Assembly: GCA_937993755.1 (NCBI GenBank)
Contig: CALKMA010000007.1
Coordinates: forward strand, 1 to 64,000
DNA length: 64,000 nt
DNA from: HGM13233 sp900762805
GTDB taxonomy: Bacteria; Bacillota; Clostridia; Oscillospirales; Ruminococcaceae
Direction: 5' to 3'
Within the stretch, counting starts at the first letter, position 1. Each line of letters begins with the position of its first letter. Position numbers and translations under genes: made by a program. Below, piece after piece: positions 49,888-58,938 of the stretch. The notes beneath the pieces are model-generated. The model was given only the letters and a program-made list of their open reading frames with translations, was not told the origin of the DNA and did no database searches.

Positions 49888-50340
49888 TTACAGCAGCTCG
49901 GTCTGCCAGTTGAGCATCTGAATAGTCGAATCCAGCTCGCGCAGAGCCTTTGACCGCTCATCCAGCTTCTTCTGCAGCGCCTCAACGTTGACGGTGCTGC
50001 ACATTTTGATCTCAGTGCGCGTGGCGCGCATCGAAATGTTGCTGGCCTGTAACAGGAAATTCTGCATTGCCTCCAGATATCGCCGCTCGGCGTCGCGCGA
50101 CGCCAGCATTTCGGTCAGGCTTTTCCCCTCATGCTTCGTGGCCGTGTTGGTGAGATTGATATGGGCGATGAGCCACGCAAGGCACTCGGTGCAGCCGGAC
50201 AGCTCACGCATGAGATTTTCGGGCTTTTCGGCGGGCTGCTCGCCCTCCTGCACCACGGCGTTGCTGCACAGACGGCTTTCAAGCTGTGCGAGCTTGCGGA
50301 GCGCATCGGCGCGCTCCTGAAGGGCTTCGGCAAGCTTCAT
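49888..50340 (-). CDS. DIP1984-family protein
   Basis: The 150-residue helical protein starts MKLAEALQERADALRKLAQLESRL, the opening typical of DIP1984-like (septicolysin-annotated) proteins. It has the conserved INLTNTATKHEGKSLTEMLASRD in its middle and ends with a coiled-coil. Function in bacteria is not established; a toxin role is doubtful. The ATG at 50338-50340 follows GGAGGAACG. Confidence 0.88.
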   Translation of the reverse strand: MKLAEALQERADALRKLAQLESRLCSNAVVQEGEQPAEKPENLMRELSGCTECLAWLIAHINLTNTATKHEGKSLTEMLASRDAERRYLEAMQNFLLQASNISMRATRTEIKMCSTVNVEALQKKLDERSKALRELDSTIQMLNWQTELL

Positions 50341-50380
50341 GGATCGTTCCTCCTGTTTGCTGACATTACTTTTCGTCTCT

Positions 50381-50409
50381 ATTTTACCATCGGATGAAGC
50401 GCTTGTCAA
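50381..50409 (-). promoter_or_regulatory. Promoter of the DIP1984-like gene
   Basis: TTGACA (50409-50404), 17-nt spacer, TAAAAT (50386-50381) on the minus strand, 41 nt before the start. Confidence 0.78.
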
Positions 50410-50517
50410 CGACAACCGCCCGGCGGACAGCCACCGGGCGGAAATACCGTTGTTAAAGCATGAGGCGGGCGCCGGCCATGCTGCCGGTCAAATACCGATC
50501 AGGCTGCCGGCTGTTTT

Positions 50518-51450
50518 TTACTCATACTTTGCCAGCGTCTCGGCGATAAGATCCCAGAATTTCGGCAGATCAAGGGTGATGCCGACCAGCGCGTTGGGCT
50601 GCCTGCCGGTGTTGCCGATAAAGTCGCAGACAGTGCGGCCGTAGCTGGGGCCATGCTCAATATCGACCTCGGTGTACATGCCGCGCACCGTGAAGATCTC
50701 CGGCGCGATGAGGTAGGCCACGCAGGTGACGTCATGCACCGGGCCGGCCTCAAGGCCGTTGTGGATACGCTGTGTCTCCAGCGTGAAGCGCATGATATCG
50801 CCGAACAGCTTGCCGGCGCGGTTGCCGAGCGCCTCCATGCGGGTGATGATATCGGGCGTGCAGATGGTCTGGTTGGTGAGGTCCAGCCCCATCATGACAA
50901 TGGGAACGCCCGAACGGAACACCACGCTGGCGGCTTCCGGGTCGGCATAGATGTTGAATTCGGCCGCCGGCGTGACGTTGCCGATGCCGTAGGCACCGCC
51001 CATCAGAACGATGCGGCGGATCTTAGGCAGAATGTCGGGCGCCATGCGCATGACGGCGGCAATATTGGTCAGCGGGCCGGTCGGGACAAGGGTGATATCC
51101 CCGTCTGAGGCGCGCAGCGTATCGATGATGTAATTGACGGCGTTCTGCGGCTGCGCCTTGAGGTGCAGCGGGCCGAAAACGGGGCCGTCCAGCCCGGTTT
51201 TTCCGTGAATGTTGGCGGCCACCACCTGATCGCGCACCAGCGGCAGCGGCATGCCGGCATAGACCGGCGTATCGATGCCCAGCAGCTGGCAGACGTTGAG
51301 TGTGTTGGGCAGCGTCTTGTCGAGCGTCTGATTGCCAGCCACCACCGTGATGCCCAGCAAATCGATGGCAGGGTGCTTGGCGGCCAGCATGATGGCGATG
51401 GCGTCGTCGTGACCGGGGTCACAGTCGAGGATGATCCTGTGCTTTTCCAT
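50518..51450 (-). CDS. Inosine-uridine-preferring nucleoside hydrolase
   Basis: Calcium-dependent hydrolase that splits ribonucleosides to base and ribose. The 310-residue protein has the calcium-binding start LDCDPGHDDAIAIMLA (Asp cluster), the NTLNV segment, and the conserved TGPLTNIAA and EFNIYADPEAA motifs. The C-terminal VHDVTCVAYLI supplies a further Asp. The ATG at 51448-51450 is chosen where homology begins. It may share nucleoside salvage with deoC. Confidence 0.93.
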   Translation of the reverse strand: MEKHRIILDCDPGHDDAIAIMLAAKHPAIDLLGITVVAGNQTLDKTLPNTLNVCQLLGIDTPVYAGMPLPLVRDQVVAANIHGKTGLDGPVFGPLHLKAQPQNAVNYIIDTLRASDGDITLVPTGPLTNIAAVMRMAPDILPKIRRIVLMGGAYGIGNVTPAAEFNIYADPEAASVVFRSGVPIVMMGLDLTNQTICTPDIITRMEALGNRAGKLFGDIMRFTLETQRIHNGLEAGPVHDVTCVAYLIAPEIFTVRGMYTEVDIEHGPSYGRTVCDFIGNTGRQPNALVGITLDLPKFWDLIAETLAKYE

Positions 51451-51499
51451 AAAAGCAGTCTCCTTTATATTCCGCATAGTCTTGCCTGAGGCTGCTCTC

Positions 51500-51529
51500 A
51501 TTGTACCATACCGGCAGTCTGCTTTGCAA
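51500..51529 (-). promoter_or_regulatory. Promoter of the nucleoside hydrolase gene
   Basis: TTGCAA (51529-51524), 18-nt spacer, TACAAT (51505-51500) on the minus strand, about 50 nt before the start. Confidence 0.72.
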
Positions 51530-51581
51530 CGCCCGGCAAAAAATAATCAGCGGCAGGCGGCCCGCCGGGAGGGGCTGCACA

Positions 51582-51777
51582 GCGGCTGAAAGCCGCCGCT
51601 CCTGACCCCGCGGCGAAGGGCACGGGCAGCAGCAAAGGAGAAAGGCCGACTGAAAGCCGCCGGCCCCTCTCCCGCACGGAATGATGCCTGGCGGCACAGC
51701 GCAGCAAAGCGGCTCAAGACCGTCAACGGTTCTCTTTGAGTGATGCCGGTACGGCAAGGCCGACTGAAAGCCGCCGG
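51582..51777. repeat. Three copies of a short GACTGAAAGCCGCCGG repeat
   Basis: Two exact 20-mers (51644-51663 and 51758-51777) begin GGCCGACTGAAAGCC, and a diverged copy GCGGCTGAAAGCCGCCG lies at 51582-51598. They lie in the 390-nt gap between the nucleoside hydrolase and the Clp ATPase. Each can form a small GCGGC/GCCGC-type hairpin. No gene is recognised here. Confidence 0.65.
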
Positions 51778-51837
51778 CTTTCTTCCGCGTAAGACAGCAC
51801 CGGCGGCACGGAAAGCCCGGAAAAACCTGCCCGAAAA

Positions 51838-54078
51838 TCATCGGCCGCCCCCGCCGGGCAGCGCCGGACCGGCCTGACGGGCCTCATCGCCGGTACACAG
51901 CACGATACGCCCGTGCCGGACGGTCACCGTCACAGCGCCCAGCTGCCCCCTTTTGAGCAGCAGGGCGCACAGCGCATCCTCGACCAGCTCGGATACCATA
52001 TGCTTGAGCGGCCGCGCCCCATAGCGCCCGCCGGCACAGCGGTCAACCAGCAGCTCGGCCACAGCGGGGGCACAGGTCAGCGCCACCCCGCCCGCGGCGG
52101 CGCGCCGCTGTACCGCCGAAAGCTCCAGCCGGGCAATATCCGCCAGCTCTCCTCGTCCCAGCCGGTCGAACACAATAAGCTCGTCCATCCGGCCCAGAAA
52201 TTCAGGGGCAAACAGGCGCTCGGCCTCGCGCAGCACCAGCTCGCGGCGGCCTTCCTCCTCCCGGCCGCCGAAGCCGAGCTGCCCCGAACCGCCGGCGACA
52301 ATGCGCCCGCCCACATTGGAGGTCAGGATAACGATGCAGTTGCGGAAGCTGGCGGCGCGGCCGCGCGTGTCGGTCAGCTCGCCCTCCTCCAATATCGAGA
52401 GCAAAACGCTGAACACCTCGGCGTGCGCCTTCTCAGCCTCGTCGAACAGCACAACGCTGTAAGGGCTGTCGGCCACCCGTTCGCAGAGCGTTTTGCCCTC
52501 GCCATAGCCGACATAGCCGGGCGCCGCGCCCGTCAGCCGGGAAACGGCCTGCGGCTCGGTGTACTCCCCCATATTGAGGGTGATGAGGCTGGCCGACGAG
52601 CCGAAGTATTCCTCGGCCAGCGCCTTGCACAGCTCCGTTTTGCCAACGCCGGTCGGCCCCAGAAACAGAAAGGCGCCGATGGGCCGTTTTTTCTCGCGCA
52701 GGCCCAGACGGTTGCGGGCAATGGCGCGTGATACCGCCCGCACGGCGGCCGGCTGCCCGATGATGCGGCCTTGCAGGCGCTCCTCCAGCCCCGCCAGGCG
52801 GCGGCTCTCGCCGGCCGAAAGACGGCTGACCGGTACGCCGCTCTCGCGGCTGACGGCGGCCGCCACCTCGCTCTCGTCAACGACTGCCTGTCCGCGGCAG
52901 GAGGCAAAAGCGCAGGCCTCATCAAGTGCGTCGATGGCTTTGTCGGGCAGGCGGCGGCCGGGCACATAACGGGCGCTGAGCGCCACAGCCGTGCGGACGG
53001 CCGCCGCCGTCACGGTGACGCCGTGGAACCGCGCATAGCGGTCGGCCAGCCGCAGCAATATCCGCTCGGCCTCGTCAGGGGTCGGCTCGGCCACCGTCAC
53101 TGTCTGAAAGCGCCGCGCCAGCGCCTCGTCCTTTTCGATATTGGCGTGGTATTCCGACAGCGTCGTGGCCCCGATCAGCCGCAGCTCGCCGCGCGCCAGC
53201 AGCGGCTTCAGGATGCTGGCGGCGTCGATGCTCCCCTCAGCGCTGCCGGCCCCCACAACGCAATGCAGCTCGTCGATGAACAGGATAACATCGCCCCGCC
53301 GGGTGACGTCGCTCAGAATGGCCCGGAAGCGCTCTTCAAAATCGCCCCGATACTTGGTGCCGGCCACCACGCCGGCAAGGTCGATGGCATACAGCACCTT
53401 GTCGCGTATCGAACGCGGCGCGCGGCCCGACACAATCAGCTGTGCCAGCCCCTCGACAACGGCTGTTTTGCCGACGCCCGGCTCCCCGATGAGACAGGGA
53501 TTGTTTTTACGGCGGCACGACAGGATGCCGGCCACGCGCTCGATCTCCCGCTCGCGGCCGATGACGGGGTCGAGCCGCCCGTCGGCCGCCTGCTGCGTGA
53601 GATCGACGCCATAGCGGTCAAGCAGGCGCGAGGCTCCCGAACGGCTGCCCGCCTCGGCCGGTGTACGCTGGCTCTCCGGCTCCAGCCGGCGGCGGCTCCC
53701 GACAAAGCTGATGCCCGCGCGGCGCAGCATGGCGGTGCCGTCGCACTCGCAGCTGATAAGCGCCAGCGCCAGCTCCCCCGCGTTGACGGACGACAGACCG
53801 TTCCCGCGGATGCTGGCAGCCTCCAGCAGCCCGAACACCTTCGGCTCAGCCCAGACGACCGGCACCCGCACCGGCTCGCCGATGCCGCAGCGCTCCCGCA
53901 GCTCTCTGAGGCAGAACAGCGTCAGCAGGCTGCGGCTGCCGCCCTCAAAGCAGCCGGCGCTGCACAGCGCCGCCGCCAGATGCAGTGTCGATACATTGAT
54001 ATGTCCCAGCTCGCCCGCGATGCCGGCCGCAGCGGCCAGCACCTGCCGATAGCTGCTCTGCCGGTCGAGTGGTCGCAT
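51838..54078 (-). CDS. Clp-family AAA+ ATPase (ClpA/ClpC-like, without middle domain)
   Basis: Unfoldase of 746 residues with an N-terminal Clp-N-like part. AAA-1 has GEPGVGKTAVVEG and FIDELHCVVGAG; AAA-2 has GPTGVGKTELCKALAEEYFG and LFDEAEKAHAEVF. The segment between AAA-1 and AAA-2 is short, so the coiled-coil middle domain of ClpC/ClpB is missing. QLGFGG, placed just after TSNVGGR, occupies the position of the ClpP-binding loop of ClpA, so a protease partner is likely. ClpB is excluded by the missing middle domain. The ATG is at 54076-54078. Confidence 0.88.
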   Translation of the reverse strand: MRPLDRQSSYRQVLAAAAGIAGELGHINVSTLHLAAALCSAGCFEGGSRSLLTLFCLRELRERCGIGEPVRVPVVWAEPKVFGLLEAASIRGNGLSSVNAGELALALISCECDGTAMLRRAGISFVGSRRRLEPESQRTPAEAGSRSGASRLLDRYGVDLTQQAADGRLDPVIGREREIERVAGILSCRRKNNPCLIGEPGVGKTAVVEGLAQLIVSGRAPRSIRDKVLYAIDLAGVVAGTKYRGDFEERFRAILSDVTRRGDVILFIDELHCVVGAGSAEGSIDAASILKPLLARGELRLIGATTLSEYHANIEKDEALARRFQTVTVAEPTPDEAERILLRLADRYARFHGVTVTAAAVRTAVALSARYVPGRRLPDKAIDALDEACAFASCRGQAVVDESEVAAAVSRESGVPVSRLSAGESRRLAGLEERLQGRIIGQPAAVRAVSRAIARNRLGLREKKRPIGAFLFLGPTGVGKTELCKALAEEYFGSSASLITLNMGEYTEPQAVSRLTGAAPGYVGYGEGKTLCERVADSPYSVVLFDEAEKAHAEVFSVLLSILEEGELTDTRGRAASFRNCIVILTSNVGGRIVAGGSGQLGFGGREEEGRRELVLREAERLFAPEFLGRMDELIVFDRLGRGELADIARLELSAVQRRAAAGGVALTCAPAVAELLVDRCAGGRYGARPLKHMVSELVEDALCALLLKRGQLGAVTVTVRHGRIVLCTGDEARQAGPALPGGGGR

Positions 54079-54163
54079 TCCCTCACCCCATTTTCAACAG
54101 TCTACCGCTTAGTATTCACCGCGCCCCGGCCCGATAAACAGCACCTGCTTTCTGCGCACAAAA

Positions 54164-54191
54164 ATACGCCCCCTGTGCACAGGGGGCGTAT
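54164..54191 (-). terminator. Terminator of the CBS-domain gene
   Basis: Perfect palindrome ATACGCCCCCTG-TGCA-CAGGGGGCGTAT, followed on the minus strand by TTTTTG, 29 nt after the CBS stop. Confidence 0.92.
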
Positions 54192-54219
54192 GGATCACAC
54201 GATGCGGCACAGACGGCGC

Positions 54220-54693
54220 TCAGCTGTGCTGAAGGGCCAGCTGCATCCGCTGCAGCTGTTGCTGCTGCCGCTTTTCCGGCGGCTGCTCGGCCGTCTGACA
54301 GACCTTGTAAAGGTATTTGAAGATCTCGCGCCTCGTCACGATGCCGATAAAGACGCCCCGCCCGTCAACGACCGGCACGAAGTTCTGCGACAGCGCCTTG
54401 GTATAGAGATCGTCGATCGAATTATAGGCAAACACCGGCTCGTTGTCGCTGCGGCGCGGCACGGCGGTGATGGGGACATCCTCGGCGTTGGACAGCGTCA
54501 GATCGGAGTGGTTCTTGATATACCACAGCAGATCCCCCTCGTTGAGGGTGCCGACATATTCCCCCGTCCGCTTGATCATGGGGATGGCCGTCAGATGACT
54601 GCGTTCGAGCTTCTCCAGCGCTTGTCGGAGCGTGTTATCGTCATAAATAAAGGAAACATCCTTCTTGGGGGTCAGAAAAAACAGGATATTCAT
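54220..54693 (-). CDS. CBS-domain protein
   Basis: The 157-residue protein consists of a tandem CBS (Bateman) module: first repeat near residues 10-60 (TAIPMIKRTGEYVGTLNEGDLLWYI), second near 75-130 (QNFVPVVDGRGVFIGIVTRREIFKYL). These domains bind adenosyl nucleotides. A Gln-rich tail follows. No catalytic domain is attached. It is downstream of no obvious partner and is separated from the Clp gene by its own terminator. Role unknown. Confidence 0.9.
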   Translation of the reverse strand: MNILFFLTPKKDVSFIYDDNTLRQALEKLERSHLTAIPMIKRTGEYVGTLNEGDLLWYIKNHSDLTLSNAEDVPITAVPRRSDNEPVFAYNSIDDLYTKALSQNFVPVVDGRGVFIGIVTRREIFKYLYKVCQTAEQPPEKRQQQQLQRMQLALQHS

Positions 54694-55220
54694 GGCAGCA
54701 GTTCCTTTCCGCTTCTCTATTAATAGTATATCACGCAGAAGGGTTGTACGTTGTTACAATTTTGTAAACATTTTTGCTCAATTCTTTGTGAAAAATGACA
54801 ACGCCGGGCAGTCGGACCGTGCGCCGCGGAAAATCCAGGCGATGCGGCAAAAAAGGCACGATGACGGGGCTCCGGCAAACGCGGCGGCTGAAAAAACTGT
54901 GTGAAGAAGCATACAGACCCGCCGCGGCCGCCTTCGGGGCATAGCGGAGGATATCCGTCCGCCCTGCGGGAAAAGACGCTCATGCGGCGGCGCCCCGCCC
55001 GACCGTATAATGGGATATGGAATATGACACGGGAAAATGCACAGACCCTGACGGCGGCCTGGGCCGCCCGTCAGGGCTCATGCTTTGTGGAAGGAACCGG
55101 CAGGTGCGGCCGCCTGTCAGCCGTCTGATAAGGAGAAAACTGCCCGGTCCCTCCGCCATCTATACGGGCATGTCCGTGGCCCAAGGGAGGGTCAGCCACG
55201 GATACCCGCGGCAGCCCGCG
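54694..55220. other. 527-nt gap before the CBS gene
   Basis: No coding region is supported. It holds an AT-rich stretch at 54720-54800 that probably carries the CBS promoter (a TATACT-like -10 on the minus strand, -35 unclear). A GC hairpin CCCTGACGG/CCGTCAGGG lies near 55046-55078, without a T-run. The remainder is GC-rich spacer. Confidence 0.45.
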
Positions 55221-56936
55221 CTATACGCGGATCTCGCCCGATACCGTCTCCTGTCCCGCCGCGTCGCTGACGCCACTGAAGGAGTTGACCTTGTCGTTCA
55301 TATAGAATTCCGTGCTGCCTGCTCCGCCCGGCTGGCCCGCGTCAGGCTGGCCGTCTGGCTTTTGGGGCGGCGTGCCGCTGTCGTCCGGCCGATTCCTGTC
55401 AGGCGCTTCGGGCGGCGTGCCGCCATCGTCCGGCCGATTCCCGTCAGGCGCTTCGGGCGGCGTGCCGCCATCGTCCGGTCGATTCCCGTCAGGCGCTTCG
55501 GGCGGCGTGCCGCCATCGTCCAACCGGCCATCGTTGGGCCTTTCGGGCGGTGTGCCGCCGCCAAAGCCGCCGACATCGGTGCCAGTGTACTGCTGCTGTA
55601 CTCCGCCCTCGGCGGCGGTAACCGTCGCCGCGTCATAAAGGCCGTACTGCTCGCTCCCCGTTATATCGCCGCCGACATAAATGTGGTAGCTTTCCCCCAC
55701 CGCAAAGGCGGGGCAGCTGATGACGGCGCCGCGGTAGCTGCGGCCAAGGTCGCTGAGCAGCTCATTCCGGTCGGGATCATAGGCGAAAAGCACCCCGCCG
55801 TCGGCGTCCGTGACAAGGATGGCCTCGTCGGCGCCCTGTGCCGCGGCAAACTGCAGATTGATGGTGACCTGCCGGCTGTCGCTCTCCGGCCAGTCCATCG
55901 TCGAGCCGGCAGCGATGACGGTGCCGCCGTTGATATAGGAGCCGCAGTCGCTGTCCAGCCCGGAATCGGCGGCGGGATTGGCCGAGGCCAGCACGGTGCC
56001 GCCGTTAATGACGAGATAACCGTTGGAATCGATGCCGTCGCCCTCCGAGCCGAGGCCGGCCACGATATTGACGACACCCCCGTTGATTGTGGTGACAGAA
56101 ACGCCGTCCTCATTGGTATTGATGCCGTCGTCGCCCGAACGGATATTGATGACGCCGCCGTTGACGGTCAGATGCAGCTCGCTGTCAAGCCCCTCGTTCT
56201 CGGCCTCAATATTGAGAACGCCGGTGCCGGTCTCGCCGCCGGAAATCTCCATCGACATCCTGGAATAGAATGCCCCGTCGTACTTGTGGCGCTTTTTCTG
56301 CTCCGACTGATCCTTATAGATGCGGGCGACATAGGAGCCCTTGATGTTATTGACGGTGTCGTCGGCTATAACGACGCGCGCCCCGGCAGCCGAGGTATCC
56401 TGCGTGGCTGAAGCGGTGTAATCGCTGCTCTCGCCGGCGTCATAGGCCGTCCACGCCGTATCGCACTCATAAACACGGTAGAATATGACGGCAGGCGCGA
56501 CTGTGCAGGTAACGTCGGCGCCGTCAAAAACGAGCGTCACGACGGCGGTCGGGTCGCTCTCTGCCTCCTCGCCGAGATCAACGGCGATCTGCCCCGCCGA
56601 AAGCTGGCCCGAAAGGCGGTAGGTCCCGGCCTTTGTGATGTTGACGACGGTGTGTGCGGCGGCCTCCTCGGCTGTGTGGCGGTCGGCCGCCGTACCCTCG
56701 CCGTAGGCGTTGCCGCTGTCGTAGCTGTCGCGGTCTTCATAATAAACGATGTCATGGGACAGATAAACGGCGCTGTCTGCGCTTTCGGAGGCGGCGCTTC
56801 CGTCAACTGTGACGCCGCTGTCGGACAGCCGGATGAGCGTCTCGCCGGTCCGGCTCTCGCCCTGCCCGCCGCAGGCGGCGAGGCTCACAGCAACCGCTGC
56901 CGCAAGGGCAAGCGCCGTCAGCTTTTTCAGCTTCAT
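55221..56936 (-). CDS. Carbohydrate-binding-domain lipoprotein (Cthe_2159/DUF4353 type)
   Basis: Surface lipoprotein of 571 residues, lipobox LAAC after MKLKKLTALALAAAVAVS. The long middle part has short repeats of the right-handed beta-helix kind (GVLNIEAENEGLDSELHL, GGVINIRSGDDGIN, GGVVNIVAGLGSEGDGIDSNG, GGTVLASANP). This is as in the polysaccharide-binding Cthe_2159 family. The C-terminal 120 residues hold four to five near-identical copies of GGTPPEAPDGNRPDD, coded by 45-bp tandem repeats. It may attach to plant or host polysaccharides; its exact ligand is unknown. The ATG at 56934-56936 is chosen at the signal peptide. Confidence 0.85.
   Translation of the reverse strand: MKLKKLTALALAAAVAVSLAACGGQGESRTGETLIRLSDSGVTVDGSAASESADSAVYLSHDIVYYEDRDSYDSGNAYGEGTAADRHTAEEAAAHTVVNITKAGTYRLSGQLSAGQIAVDLGEEAESDPTAVVTLVFDGADVTCTVAPAVIFYRVYECDTAWTAYDAGESSDYTASATQDTSAAGARVVIADDTVNNIKGSYVARIYKDQSEQKKRHKYDGAFYSRMSMEISGGETGTGVLNIEAENEGLDSELHLTVNGGVINIRSGDDGINTNEDGVSVTTINGGVVNIVAGLGSEGDGIDSNGYLVINGGTVLASANPAADSGLDSDCGSYINGGTVIAAGSTMDWPESDSRQVTINLQFAAAQGADEAILVTDADGGVLFAYDPDRNELLSDLGRSYRGAVISCPAFAVGESYHIYVGGDITGSEQYGLYDAATVTAAEGGVQQQYTGTDVGGFGGGTPPERPNDGRLDDGGTPPEAPDGNRPDDGGTPPEAPDGNRPDDGGTPPEAPDRNRPDDSGTPPQKPDGQPDAGQPGGAGSTEFYMNDKVNSFSGVSDAAGQETVSGEIRV
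55356..55560. repeat. 45-bp tandem repeat inside the lipoprotein gene
   Basis: Units with AGGCGCTTCGGGCGGCG begin at 55401, 55446 and 55491, with diverged units on both sides. They encode the Pro/Asp/Gly-rich spacer repeats. Such arrays change copy number easily. Confidence 0.9.
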
Positions 56937-56967
56937 AAAACAACCTCTCTCTGTTTGGGATAAGCCC

Positions 56968-56973
56968 ATTATA
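56968..56973 (-). promoter_or_regulatory. -10 box of the lipoprotein gene
   Basis: TATAAT on the minus strand (56973-56968), 31 nt before the start; candidate -35 boxes (TTGTTT at 19 nt or TTTTTC at 16 nt) are imperfectly spaced. Confidence 0.5.
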
Positions 56974-57085
56974 CCGTCCCTTTTTGTCGGAAAAACAACG
57001 TTTTTCTGAACCTCCGGTGAAATTTTACGGAAGTCTTTCCGTTAAAGCCCGCTCTGTCATTTTACAAGGCTGATATCCCCGCGCG

Positions 57086-57116
57086 AAAGGGGCGGAGCCT
57101 GCGGCCCCGCCCCTTT
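57086..57116. terminator. Terminator-like hairpin after the MFS gene
   Basis: AAAGGGGCGG/CCGCCCCTTT, 10-bp stem, TTTTT on the plus side and TTTC on the minus side, 48 nt beyond the MFS stop. Confidence 0.6.
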
Positions 57117-57163
57117 TTAGTATTGTTATCTCTGCGCCGCCAGGCCGCCTCTGCGGCGGTCGG

Positions 57164-58699
57164 CTACCGGGCGCGCTTTTCCAGCTCGCTGAAGTGCCTG
57201 CGCCCAATGAGCAGTACAGCGCCGCCGATGGCGAACAGTAGCATGAGGCTGAGAATGCCGAACGAGGAGCGCCCGGTAGCCGACTTGATGACGGCGTAGA
57301 GAGCGGGGCCCATGACGGCGGCAAACTTGCCGAAGATATCGAAGAAGCCAAAGAACTCATTGCTTTTTTCGGGCGGGATGAGCTTGCCGAAGAAGGAGCG
57401 CGACAGCGCCTGAATGCCGCCCTGGCAGGTGCCGACCAGCACTGCCATCATCCAGAACAGCATCGAGCTGCGCCCCAGCGCCCGCGTATAGGAAAGCTCG
57501 AAGTCGCCGCTGCCGAGGACCTCGGCGACGGCAGTCCGGACACCGGGCAGCACCGTTTTCAGCTCGGCGCTGACAGCGGGGTCGGCCTCGGCCAGCGCCC
57601 GGTCGGCCAGCTCCTCAAAATCGGCCGCCCGCGTATCCGAAGAAAGCACGGCGATGCCGTTGTCCTCCAGCAGGCGCAGCGCATCGGCCGCTTTGGGACT
57701 GAGGGTGGAATAGGCCTGCCCGAAGCAGTCGCTGTAGGGCGTCTGGGCGGCCTCCAGCGAAAAGCCCATATAAAAGCCCACCGAGCAGATGATGAAGTAA
57801 ACGATGATGGCGATGCCGATCATCTTGATCGACCCGATCTTTGCCGACAGCTTGCTGAACCAGATGGAGCAGGGCGCCGCCACCAGCTGCGTCACCAGCA
57901 GCGCGAGGATCATGCCCGTCGTGCCGAGGCCAAGGGTCGAGCCGTAGGCCGTTGACATATGGATGACCGTCCCGACGCCGTCGATATAGAAGAAATAGGC
58001 GATCATGAACAGCAGGATAGCCTTGTCCCGCGTGATCTGCACAAAGGTATGCAGCACGTTTTTAAGCGTCGTGCGGATGAAATGCGGCGGGATCTCGCCC
58101 AGCGAGTGGGTCTGCTCGACGTTTTTGAGCATGGGGATGCTGAACACCAGCCACCAGACAGAGGTCAGCACCACCGACAGCTTGACGGCCAGCGCCGTAT
58201 TGTCGGGCAGCACCAGCATCATCAGCGCGATGGCCAGCAGGAACGGGATGGTGCTGCCGCCTATGTAGCCCATTGCGTAGCCCTTGGCCGAGACGGCGTC
58301 CATGCGTTCGGGCGTGGTGACGTCGGTCAGGAAGCTGTCATAGAACAGGCAGCTGCCGGAAAAGCCGATGTAGCTGAAAATATAGCCGACGAGCATCAGC
58401 TTCCAGTTGTCGGATATCGCCATCACCGAGGTGAACACGACGCCCAGCAGCAGGAAGAAGGTGAACAGCTTTTTCTTCATGCCCTTGTAGTCGGCGACGG
58501 CGCCCAGCACCGGAGCCAGCAGAGCGACGGTGAAGGTCGCGATCGAGGTGCCATATCCCCACCAGACGTCGCCATCCGGGACAACAGCCGCAAAATAGAT
58601 GGGATAGATCGCCGCCATAATGATGGTGGCATAGACCGAGTTGGCCCAGTCGTAGAAGATCCAGCTTCTTTCCTGTTTGGTTTCCTTGCTCTTAGCCAT
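57164..58699 (-). CDS. MFS transporter of the UMF1/Atg22-like family
   Basis: Twelve-helix transporter of 511 residues. WIFYDWANSVYATIIMAAIYPIYF at the start is the signature of UMF1 (Atg22-like) MFS proteins. RSFFGKLIPPEKSNEFFGFFDIFGKFAAVMGP near the C-terminus is also characteristic. A hydrophilic insert of about 90 residues separates helix groups. Members are linked to amino acid efflux in eukaryotes; bacterial substrates are unknown. TTGACA at 58766-58761 on the minus strand is a likely -35. Confidence 0.9.
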   Translation of the reverse strand: MAKSKETKQERSWIFYDWANSVYATIIMAAIYPIYFAAVVPDGDVWWGYGTSIATFTVALLAPVLGAVADYKGMKKKLFTFFLLLGVVFTSVMAISDNWKLMLVGYIFSYIGFSGSCLFYDSFLTDVTTPERMDAVSAKGYAMGYIGGSTIPFLLAIALMMLVLPDNTALAVKLSVVLTSVWWLVFSIPMLKNVEQTHSLGEIPPHFIRTTLKNVLHTFVQITRDKAILLFMIAYFFYIDGVGTVIHMSTAYGSTLGLGTTGMILALLVTQLVAAPCSIWFSKLSAKIGSIKMIGIAIIVYFIICSVGFYMGFSLEAAQTPYSDCFGQAYSTLSPKAADALRLLEDNGIAVLSSDTRAADFEELADRALAEADPAVSAELKTVLPGVRTAVAEVLGSGDFELSYTRALGRSSMLFWMMAVLVGTCQGGIQALSRSFFGKLIPPEKSNEFFGFFDIFGKFAAVMGPALYAVIKSATGRSSFGILSLMLLFAIGGAVLLIGRRHFSELEKRAR

Positions 58700-58740
58700 A
58701 GTGCGCTCCTTGCCGTTTTTGTAAAGGATATGCTACAATT

Positions 58741-58766
58741 TTGACAGCTTTTTCTGCATTTGTCAA
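58741..58766. promoter_or_regulatory. TTGACA inverted repeat upstream of the MFS gene
   Basis: TTGACA-N14-TGTCAA lies about 45 nt before the MFS start. The right arm is a consensus -35 for the minus strand, but the -10 (AAAATT at 18 nt) is poor. The repeat may be an operator. Confidence 0.45.
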
Positions 58767-58938
58767 CCCCGCCGCCCATTTCGGGGCAGCGGCTGAACCG
58801 GGTCGTTTGACCGGGGCATCGCGGCATCCGCCCGGCATGGACATAAAGCGCCGGCCGCGGTGCAGCGCCTCGGTGACCTGCGCCGCCCCCGTGTAAGCGC
58901 GGGCTTCATGGCCGCGGCGGTCCGGCGGGCTTTCCCGC

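Noticed and set aside
49888..50340. Pore-forming toxin (septicolysin)
   Set aside because: The DIP1984 family is often annotated so, but there is no signal peptide and no toxin feature in the sequence.
55356..55560. CRISPR-like direct repeats
   Set aside because: The 45-bp units are adjacent without spacers and encode Pro/Asp-rich protein repeats.
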